A stretch of 64,000 nucleotides of DNA from NCBI GenBank assembly GCA_032622095.1, contig CP136068.1, positions 157,071,151 through 157,135,150 on the forward strand, written 5' to 3'. The notes under the pieces were generated by a model. The model made no database searches. It saw only the letters and a list, made by a program, of their open reading frames with translations, and was not told the DNA's origin. The number at the start of each line of letters is the position of its first letter. The stretch's first letter is position 1. Below, in pieces: positions 11,501 through 23,500 of the stretch. Position numbers and translations under genes: made by a program. The stretch comes from Siphonodentalium dalli. Taxonomy: Eukaryota; Mollusca; Scaphopoda; Gadilida; Siphonodentaliidae.

Positions 11501-14500
11501 CTTTGCATGACTAAATCCTTTGACACACCCTCCAGGCCACATCCATCATCCGATCGTCATCAAACTTCATACATTTCTTCGGGGTGACCTCAGTTTATCT
11601 TGTTATTTTAACATTGTATTGTAATTTGATCTGTAATTTATCTGGTTGTTTTTATTTCCAGAATTCTCGACAGTCTGCGTAATTTGGTTGCGATGAACGA
11701 AAGTCTGAAAAAACAAGAACAAGAATTCAAAGCTTCCTGCAAGGTAAATTTATCTCAAAGTCAAATGATGTACTGAATTCTACTGTATTTAGTAACAGAA
11801 GATCGTCAGATTTAAAGCCAGATTATCTGATTTATTTCCTCCTGTATTCAGAGTCCCTCACTCCCAACATGTTGCCCCTAAATCACTTAGTTTGGTGTTT
11901 ATAATATACTAGGGGGTTGCCCGTCAAAATTTACGGGGGACAAACATGCATGACAAAATAGTGTGAAGAATTAGTAAATTATTAGTGCCCCTTCAAGTAA
12001 TTTAAAATAATTATTAGTCACCTGAGGTAAACAGTGCCTATTGACACTCTTTAACCCTTTTAGTGCCAGGGGCCGATCTCATCGGCCCTATTTATGGTCT
12101 GCAGAGTGCCCTAAAATTTTTATTTTTATTTTTGGGTTAGGCCAATGCATTCTCTTATATATGCGAGACGACCTATGGTCGACTCGCATATATAAGAGAA
12201 TGCATTGGCACAGGGTATATGGGTCGATAAAAAAATCTGACCTGGCACTCAAAGGGTTTAGTCATTTGAGGTCAATGTCACCTATCCCATGACATTCCCT
12301 GTGTCATGTTACCTATAATTGTGCACCGATTTCCCCACGTATCTTCTGATCTAATGATATATGGTCTTTTTGTGTCTGTCTGAGTATATCAGTGTTAGGT
12401 TATAGGTTTGCCCACACTTGGCGGTATGCCACAAGGGCATATGCACCAGACAACAGTCCATCTCTTGTTTTGAAATATTTAATTTAAATTTTATAGGATG
12501 AGATGTCTCGGTTGAAAGGAGAGATTGAGAGGTTGAAGCTGGATTCGACCGATGTTGTGACTGATGACCAGGTATGGTTACTATGGTTACTAATGTGGTT
12601 ACTAATGAGTACATTATGTCATGTTGACCAGGATTGGTTACTGATGAGTAATTTATGTGATGACTGATGTTGTGACTGATGACCAGGTACGGTCACTAAT
12701 AAGTGCATTCAAAGAAAAAAACTGGCCCACTTACGGGGCCATTATCAAGACCTCCCTAAACTGCTCATTCATGCCACAAATGTGTTACTAATGAGTAATT
12801 TATGTGATGTTCATTCAAAGAAAAATGGACCCACTGAACCATTATCGAGACCTCCCTAGATGGCCCATTCGCACAACAAAGGCAAATTATATTTCTTCTG
12901 TAAATTCCCGTGAATCGTGAAGACAATATCTGTACATTTTAATCACATTCACTATTTTGAAATCATTAAGCTTTAAGAAGGAATAGGTTATGTATCAAAA
13001 CTATTAACCTACGGTTGGGGAACTCTTAAATCCATATTTTGTTGCCATAGTTTTTAGCTCAACTTTACTTTGTAAAGTTTGAGCTATTGCCATGGCTTGG
13101 TATCCGTCGTGCGTGTGTGCGTGATTCGTCAACAATTTCCTTTAGCACGGCTACAGTTCGTACCTTTGATCCCATTATTATGAAATTTGTCATGGATGTT
13201 GACATTGACATGTAGATGGGAACAAGTCATTTTGGTGTCATTCGGAAAAAAAAACATGGCCGCCATTGGCCATCTTGGATTTCAAAATTCAATCCATTAG
13301 CACGGGTTACAGGCCGCCGTACTGTTCGTCTTATTGTCATGAAATTTGTCATGGATGTTAATATTGACAAGTAGATGGGAACGAGTAATTTTGGGGTCAT
13401 TCGGCCGAAAAACATGGCCGCCAGCAGCCATCTTGGATTTTACTCTTTGTATGACTAAATCCTTTAGCACGGGCTACAGGTCGTACCTTTATTCTGATCA
13501 TCATAAAATTTGTCATGAATGTTAATAATGACATGTAGATGGGAACGAGTCATTTTGGGGTCATTCGGCCAAAAAACATGGCCACCAGCAGCCATCTTGG
13601 ATTTTACTCTTTGTATGACTAAATCCTTTAGTACGGACTACAGGTCGTACCTTGAGTCTGATCATCATGAAATTTTTCATGGCTGTTGAAATTGGAATGT
13701 AGATGGGAACGAGTCATTTTGGGGTCGTTCGGATGAAAAACATGGTCACCAGCGGCCATCTTTGATTTCAAAATTCAATCCATTAGCACGGGCTACAGGT
13801 CGTACTGTTCGCCTGATCATAATGAAATTTGTCATGGATCTTAATATTGACATGTAGATGGGAACGATTAATTTTGGGGTCATTCAGCCAAAAAACATGG
13901 CCGCAGCAGCCATCTTGGATTTTACTCTTTGTATGACTGAATCCTTTAGCACGGGCTACAGGTCGTACCTTTGGTCAGATCATTATGAAATTTGTCTTGA
14001 CTTTTGACATCTAGATGGGAACGAGTCATTTTTGTGTTATTCAGCATTAAAACATGGCTGCCAGCAGCCATCTTGGAATCTACTCTTTGCATGACTAAAG
14101 CTATCAAATGTTTTTGAATTGTTGGAAAACATAGCCGCCAACAACCATCTTAGATTTTACTTTTATATACATGTATATATATATCTCTTCATGTTGATAA
14201 ACTAGTAAATTAGACATTCAACTTTCCACATTCCTAATCACTCCATCGACAGTAACACATTAAATTATTCCCTTTCCATGTTGAGCTACAGTATCATTGA
14301 CACTTTCATTTATGTTAAAACCTGTCATAAAGGGTTAAAAACAGGGTTGTCAATAGGTACTGGTACCGGTACCGGAACCAGCGGTAATCAGGAATTAAAT
14401 CGGTACCGGTTCTGATGTCGAGTACCGGCGGTTCTCGTTACTGATTGTTGATTTCTATTAATATACATCTTAACAAATATAAAGGGTTAATTAAGCAGCT

Positions 14501-17500
14501 CAACATCGCGCCAAACAAAACTACGATTGGTCATCGTGATATCGTTAGCACATTCAAACACCAAAGGCACAGTATGCCGCACTATGACAACTTGTCACTA
14601 AATTGACAGAATGCATGCATTGTGTAGGCGCTTGTGATAACTGTATTTCATGGATGCAGCTGGAATGCCACCGGATGCAATTCTACACGTGCCGTTTCGC
14701 GGTATTATCAATTTATGACACATGCATCATTTGAGAGGATTCTGTTGGGCACCGACAAGGTCACAAGGCGCAAAAGTGCCAAACACCCAAATTACCATCG
14801 ATTGATATATATGATTACATGGATGTTGACACTGTAGAACTCGAATGACAGGATATTTGTGAGTTGTGACTTGTGAGTCGTGACATGAGGCATGGGCAAC
14901 CAGGGCAGAGTTACCAGAGTATTATGACGTAATGATTCTTATGATCACATGAGTGACATCTATTGAGTTTTATTTTCCCTTGTTTAACTTTTATTGTGAT
15001 ATAATGTTAATGTCACAGACACAGAGTATATTTGACTATTTTCTCTCTAAATCTATTTCAAATTTTCGAAATAGCCAACTACAACTAGGCTTAGTGGAAA
15101 CGACTTTGGTTTCATTGGGTGACATCATTTATGAAATTACAACATGCGAGTAATATGGCCGATTAGTGAGTTCTACAATGTAAGTCTACAATGTTAGCCG
15201 ACCCAGTAGTCAAACATACATGTCTATATTCGTTCCACTCTGTATTCCGTCTTTTAAAAAATTCTCCCTTTGTGACTTGCCGAAAACCGCCGCAGGCAAC
15301 AACTTAATCGTAAATGTCATTGCGATTTTTATTTTCGTTGTTTGACTAAACCTCGAACTTAACGAATAATTGATGATGGAACCCCACGAAACAAAAGTTA
15401 TTTGCCGTATAAAAGTCCACTCAATGAGTACCGATACCGACCCGGTTTGCGGTACTGAACATTAGTACGGAACCAGTACCGAAAGTTGTGGTACCGTCGA
15501 TACTTTGACAACCCTGGTTAAAAATTGCTTATTAAATTTTTACTCTGTCAATAACAGTTAAACAGAGTTAATGCTGACCAGAAAATTATTTTGGCCAATT
15601 TTTGGCCATTTCTGAATTTATTTGGCAATATTTCAGCCAAATTGAAAATCCAGAAATATTGGATCATTGACAAAACCAAACTAGAAAAAAAATTAATAAG
15701 ATTGGCCAGTTTGATCACTGACAGCATGATCCAAGCAGCTAATCACCCTCTATACTTTTTAAAGGCAAGGATCGCCTTTGTTATACATTATAAATTTAGA
15801 AGTAACAGTTACCAAATTATGAAAATTTCCTCAAGAATATACTAATGGAGGAGTATAATGATAGTGTGAATGCTATATTATCTACAAAACATACTTTGTG
15901 TTAGACGAGTATTTGTTTATATACAGTATGTAAATGGTGAGCGATAAGCAAAACACTCTACAGCTTGGCAATCATTTTAGGAGAGTTATTCAGCGTGACC
16001 TATTCAACACCGAAATCTTGAGTGGAGAGGATGAGCGAGCGCTATACCGGTATGTTGTAAACAATTTGGTGGCCCTTTCTACTCAAAGTTCATTAGTGGG
16101 GTCTCCCTGGCATTGAGTGTTTTGCTTATCACATACCGTTTAAGTAATATTTGTTTACCTAACATGCCGTTTGTTTGTTTGTACTACTTATGATTGGTAT
16201 AAGATCAAAATTTTTCTATAATATAATATTTTTTCTGTTTATGGCAGTTTAAACAGATGTGACAATTTTAAAAGCAATACACACAACCAACGCTTACCAT
16301 ATCTTTAAATGATATTTACCTGGAACCATTTCTTCTAAAAACCTTCTATTCTCTTTCTTATTCCAGGACCGTGCCAGCCTTATTCAGAAACAGTATGATT
16401 CAGACAAAGAAAAGCTGAAAAAAATCAGATTACTGCTGGTTCGTATTTATTGTTGCAAAACATTTCACTGCCAAAATTCAAGTTCAACTTACCATTAACA
16501 CGTTCACTGCCGAAAATCAATGGGTAATTCCATCCCATATGCCAACATGGGATTGCATGTTTAGCCGATAGTAGATGATGTATTACGTATGTAGGAGTGA
16601 TGGTACGACCAATATCGGGTTATATGATGCTGAAACATGTCATAAGGCTACTACGAGATAACTCGTAGTCGGCAACTGGGATGTAATTAATCAGTGTTTC
16701 ATCGCTGGTGCCACTACGAGTTATCTCGTAGGTAAATACAATTACGTTTTCAACGACTTAGATGGCGAGAGTGCTACACATGTACAAGCATATCGTGTAT
16801 AAGACACGGCAAATGAATTTATATACCATCACCGGTACACTCTACGTCGCCTAAGACGTCGAAAACGTAATATTTATTTACCTACGAGATAACTCATAGC
16901 TGGCACCAGCGATGACCACTGGTAAATTCCGTCCCAGGTGCCAACTACGAGTTATCTCGTAGTAGCTTTATATCACGTTTCAACATCATAAAAACAGATT
17001 TTGATCGACTAAAATACTATAAAACATGATGAATGAATTTATATATACACACTGGTACACACATAGCCAGGGAAACAAACTTGTATGCATGAGTAAACAA
17101 GCCACATGTATCCGTTTGTGCATGCACTGGATGTAGGGCTAGCTCGAGTTTCCAGCAGCCTCTGACACTATATCTGAATTCTCCTACTGTCAAAATGTAT
17201 CCAGTTATAAGTACGAGATGTGTAATAAACATAGAACTACAGCTGATAATACGATTTGTTATAATTTAGACATTAGACCACTCAAGCAGGGCGCTCATTT
17301 CTAACTAATCTCAACATACATATAAGTGTTGTTCTATTACATGTTACACAGCCAAGCTTAGATATTTCGTGGACCTTTCAGTCGCTTGCATGCCCCATCC
17401 CTCTAACAATGGGGTGTATTATCAATTTATGGCCAAAAGCTTCAAATGAAACCTGAACAATCTAGAGCTAACTGATTATTGATTTATGCAACGAAAGCCC

Positions 17501-20500
17501 TCTATGTTGTCCGGGAAATGTCTATTTGCACCTGTCTACCATGGGTCAGGGATGTACAGAAGAGGTCCTGGTGAGTTGGAGTGTCCTAGCAATATTTCAA
17601 ACTACAACCCCACCCCTTGATCGAGATGTGGGAATCGTTGTATCTCAAGCCATTGTAATTATACATTTGCAATCGATCAATGGGATCGTTGGGCATGGAT
17701 TGACGCATAGACTTACATTGCTCTCGGTTTCTGTTGTTATTTATGTGGTGTGAACACCACTACAAGTTAACTCGTAGTAGCAGTTCCCATGCAACCGTGT
17801 ACTACGAGTTAACTCGTAGTGGCAGTCAACGTGTTAACCAGCTAACGAAATCGGTTGGGATAATGTTGTTTTATATCAAAGTCCCATGTATATATCTTTT
17901 TATAGCAGACTTTATGCCCAGATCCAGCAATTTCACAGCTAAAATACTAGTCCAAGTTTCATTTGACGCAAACCGGCTAATGCAATCGGTTGGGATAATG
18001 CTGTTTTATGTCGAAGACCTGTTTATATATCTTTCTATAGCAGACTTTACTTTAAAACAGCATTATCCCCCATCAATTTCACTAGCTGGTTTATGTCAAA
18101 GGAAGCTTGGACTATTAAAATGTGAGATCTAATGTCATGCAAAGTTAATTTCCATTTCTCATGCCCAAAATGTTTTTAACCCTTTGAGTGCCACGGGCCG
18201 ATCTCATCAGCCGTAATTTATGGTGTGTAAAATCGGCCCTAAAAAAATTTAAAAAAAAATAAAAAAAAAATTTGTTTTTTTTTTGTTTTTTTTTTGTGTT
18301 GAATTTTTTTGGGTGTTCTTAAGCATGCTATAGCGAATTTAAAAACAAACTGGATAACACCTTAGGGGCATGTTATAACTCAAAACTATCACCAAGTATT
18401 CATAGTAATATTTTTGATGCCCATGAAAAACGTGAGATTCCCTGGCACTAAACCTACAAAATAAGTCTGTTAAAGAATATAAGAAAAGATTATTAAACTT
18501 GTAAAAAATTGTAAAAAATAATAACAAATGATGCAAAATTGTTAGGCCAATGCATTCTCTTATATATGCGAGGCGACCTATGGTCGACTCGCATATATAA
18601 GAGAATGCATTGCCACAGGGTATATGGGTTGATACAAAAATCGGACCTGGCACTCAAAGGGTTAAAGCCTGCATGCATATTTATGTTTTATTTTTGTATT
18701 TCTGTGGCCCACATCAATGATTCTGCATCAACTATCTCTGGATCTAATTTAAGTTGCCTTGGCCATTATTTGATGTGGAGACTCGGATCACTTCACTGTA
18801 GTGATAATATATTTATTATATGAATTTATTGAGAAATCTGTAATTATTCATGATTGACGAAAAGGGAACTATATATTGTCACCCACATTGAGGGAATTCT
18901 CTCGTGTGGAAGGATTTCTGAATGTGCCTTGGGCGAAGGATTTCTACAAGTAAACAACAGCGATCAGTTGAATTTCAAATTTAATGAATGAATCGCAACA
19001 ATTTTAAGAAGAAATTTCAATACCAGTCCGAAAATAGTTCCGGAGCCGAATTCTCATTCAGAGGCGCATGGTACTATCATGATCCAATTGATAGGATATC
19101 CATCACCAAACAATAGTGGTATTTAGTAAAAATATATAGTCATATAATAAACTCTTTTTCTGTACAATACATAGTACATGGATAGCATTCACTGATGTCG
19201 CATGATAAAGCTCTTAAGTAATAAGAGATAAGCATTTATTACAAACATAGTTTTCTTTCATCTTTAGTCTGGAAAAAAAGAGATATTTCTGTACCCATAT
19301 TTTTACTTCTTCTTTTTTTTCGGGAAGGAAGAACAGAGAGATTTCTATTTATTTATTTCAAATATAACTTTCGCTCTTTTTTAGGCTAGGAAAAACAGAG
19401 AAATTTCTGGTTTGCAGCGAAAGATAGATGAGGTTCCAACGCGTGCTGAGCTCAGTCAATATCAGAGGCGTTTCGTCGAGCTGTATAATCAAGGTATTGC
19501 AGTAATATCACTTTTTCCAGTCAGAAACAACTTTAAATAATTCTGCTTGCTAATATTTAATATAAATAAATTTTCTCGAAATTGTACAGTTGTTTTATAA
19601 TCCTGGCTGTAATTAATCGTCTGTTCTTTATTAATTAATCTTTATGGTTTCTATTTCAGTTGCTTCCACCCACAAAGAAACAAAACAGTTCTACACAATG
19701 TATAATACTCTGGATGATACCAAACTCTACCTTAGTAAAGAAGTGAGTAACCTTCATTTATTATACACCCCCTCTACCTTAGTAAAGAAGTAAGTTACAA
19801 TGGCTTGATTTACGTTCAGTCTCCCTTTGATAACAATATTGTTTTCTATGAATTCTTTTAATGTATTCGCCTAAAGTGCATGTGGTGTCAAAGCATTCCA
19901 CTGCGAGAAGAAGTATTTCCTGTTGTCCTTAGCAACGCTTATGTTTCTGAAATTTTAGAGAATGACTGTACATTGCACTATATAAGGCACATTCAAAGAA
20001 TTGTTCTTTCTTGATGTGTTCAAGCCTTGAAATAGGGTGTCTGTCATTTGCAGAATAAGGTTCCCAGAGGGTGAATTTAGTGATGCTACCCTGCATAGCA
20101 GGCTAGCATCACCAAATTCACCCTCTGGGGACCTCATTCTGCTTACACCTCTGCAGAATGAGGTTCCCAGAGGGTGAATTTGGTGATGCTAGCCCGCTAT
20201 GTGGGGTAGCATCACTAAATTCACCCTCTGGGGACCTCATTCTGCAAATGACAGGCACACTATTTCAAGGCTTCGTTACAGTCTATTAACAATCTTTTAG
20301 ACTTTATTTATATCATTTCCATAAATAGCACCGGTGACTAAAGTGACATCATACTGGATTTACAGTCTTGTTTCATTGGGTAGATCCCAGAACTTCGGAA
20401 TTAGTTTTGCCTTTGGACACTATAGATTGCACTCGAGTGTGTCTGTTGGTTCAGATTGCTAACTGCATTCATGTACTCCAGTATTGGTTTAACCCTTTAC

Positions 20501-23500
20501 CCAACAAAACGGCCAAAACCGGCCAAATAAAGCTTCAACAGCCTAAAATATCTTGGGGTCTGTCTCAATAGAACCATACAAATATGGATATCATTGGAAC
20601 CGGCTCCTTGACCACATTGTGATAGTTACAGTTATGCCCTGTGCCAATGCATTCTCTTATATATGCGAGTCGACCATAGGTCGCCTCGCATATATAAGAG
20701 AATGCATTGGCCTAAAAAAAGAGAGAATGCATTGGCACAGGGCCCATCTGTTGGGTAAAGGGTTAATTATACCCACATAACATGGTGGGTATACTGGATT
20801 ACATGCATCCTGATCCTCCATCCGTCCTTGTTTCCGAGTAGATATCTCAACCACCATCTCAATGTAATTTGGTGTGGATGTTCACCACTATATGAACATT
20901 CAGCAGACTGTTCAATCGTATTTTTTCCATTTTTATGTTCTAGAGTAATTCATCTTTGTTTATCTGGAAATGTTAGTGTTTTGTGAGTTCGAGCAGATAC
21001 CTCAACCACTGGTTGTCGGATCTCAATGAAATTTGATTTGGTTGTTCACCACTGTGAGGACATTCAGATGATTATTCAATCGTTTTGTTTGGGTTTTCAG
21101 TTCTAGAGTTATTCATCTTTGAAAATGCTTCTTTTTTGTTTTCCTGTCTGCCTGGGTATCTCTCAGCCTTGGGTAATAGGTATACCCACACTAGGCGGTA
21201 TGCCATGCGGGGGTATGCACTGAGTGATAGCCAGCTCTTGTTCAATCTATTTTGATGATCAATTGATTCATTTCAGGTGAATTTACTGAACTCTATTCAT
21301 GATAACTTTGAACAGTGAGTATTAGAGTTATCTCAGTTATCCTTAACCTTTCTATACTAAATGGATTCTCCCATTCAGTTATAAAAGTATACATTGGAGC
21401 AGTCTATAATTCATCTGGAGGGGTGTTAAGGAAAAATAACACCTGAGTTATGGCCCTTATTCCTGAGTTGCGATTCCTCAGTTAGATCATTTTTAGTAAT
21501 TCTTGGTCCGACAGATCACTCTGAGGGACAAAAAAACTTGAGGAGCACCATCTTCGAAATTCAACCCTTGCTAACCCGGCTTACCTTTGTACAACATCAG
21601 CCTGGCTTGATTCATGAACACCTTTAGGAAACATCAAGGGGCTTAAGAGCATGGAAATCATTGAGGGTACAGATGGATGATAAGCTATTCAGACCTAAGA
21701 ACTGAGTGGGATTTATGTGAATAAAAAGAGTCGCACACATGTTAGGACAACCAAATAAAATCTTTTGGAGTGATGTTTGTGAGTAATACGGATATCAATA
21801 TTACGTTCTAACTTTCAGAGGGATGGCTTCCACTTCTGGTAAAGAACAATTCCTCAAACAATTCGAACAAATTGTTGAAGGAATAAAAACCAACAAATCC
21901 AAGGTAATAAATTAGTTTTCACAACTATGTCCAGAGTCAACTATGTCCAGAGTCAACTATGTCCAGAGTCAACTATGTCTAGAGTCAATTATGTCTAGAG
22001 TCAACTATGTCTAGAGTCAATTATGCCCCCCCCCCCACTCATAATGAGGGGTTCAGACTTTGAATATAACTATTACCCACCCCCCCCCCCATATATTTAT
22101 ACATCCTCCTCTGTAATGGGGGGTTCATAGTCTGAAGAATATTATTATGCCCCTCATATATTTATACCCCCTCCTCCATAATGAGTTCAGAATCTGAATA
22201 TAGTTATACCCCTCCTGCTCAATGAGGGGTTCAGAGTCTGAAGAATATTTATACCCCCCCCCATAATGGGGGGGTCCAAAGTCTGAATATAATTATACCC
22301 CCCCCCCCCCCCCCCCTCCAGAATCTGGACATATTTTGTTTGGGCTCCAGCAAAGCTTTGAGATTCTATCTGATTTGAAATAATAGATTTATTTTCTCCT
22401 TTATATTTGCGATGGAAATTACAGGTTCCTATCAGTCCCCTATATCTGATTTAAACTTAGGGGATAATATTAATTACCCCATGTCTGTTCACGTAGTACA
22501 GGTTTTTACCTACCCTCATACCGAAGGCCAAATGGGATATGGCTGGTTGAGTGCAGGTAAAAAACCTGTACTATGTGAACAGACACGGGGTGACGGTTTT
22601 GTCTTTTGTCCTTAATATATTCAATTCAACATATCTCTTCTTCCCCCCATAGAAATGAATAGGGACATTTGAAAATATTTCATTATTGTTCATTATGAAC
22701 TACATAAAGAATAAACTCAAATTCATGTACTGTTGATACTTTTACCATAACAACAGATTTCACCATAAATAACTGAACACAAAGTGAATTGTCAAATTGA
22801 AGTATTAACAAATACTGATATCACATTCTTGACTCAGTTTGAAACTGAAATCATTCCTCTCCTAAGTCTCCTTTGTTTGACAAATACACAACACAGGAAA
22901 ATTTCTGTGTGGTTCCCAGAAATATCATGGGGTTTACTTCCGCGTTGTGACGCAAGTGACAATATGCTATTCCGGAATCGAGTCAGCTACACGATACGGA
23001 AATATTTCTGTGTGCTTCACTAGAAATATCATGGGGTTTGATGTTATCCACACAATATGGGTTTATCTTGTGTAGCTATCGACCAATCAAATTGAAGATA
23101 GCACACCAGAAATATCATGGGGTTCGATGTTGACCACACAATACGGGTTTATCTTGTGTAGCTATTGACCAATCAAATTGAAGATAGCACACTAGTCAAT
23201 AGATAAACATGAATGAATATTGGCGAGCTTTAAGATGGAAAATGCAGTTTTATGTCACACCATGCTCACATATATGGACCACAATCACATAAAATAATTT
23301 GTTCAATAGATTGAGAAACGACGCCAGGAGGAGAAAATGAAACGTGACGTATTAAACGAAGAATATATCGACCTCATAGATAAACAGAGATTGTACTTCA
23401 AAACAGTCAAAGATTTCACAGAGGTTTGTATTTCATTCACACACCCCAGCCCTTTTTATTATGCCCCCGATCTCCGATGGAGATTTGGGGGTATATAGTG

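Noticed and set aside
16640-17820. Evenly spaced CTACGAG palindromes considered as a CRISPR-like array
   Set aside because: Spacing is irregular, the context is a eukaryotic TTAA transposon, and the units are palindromes without spacers of constant length.
17734-18132. 132-codon plus-strand frame with repeated segments
   Set aside because: Translation of a direct duplication inside an inverted repeat next to a TTAA element; no protein family recognised.
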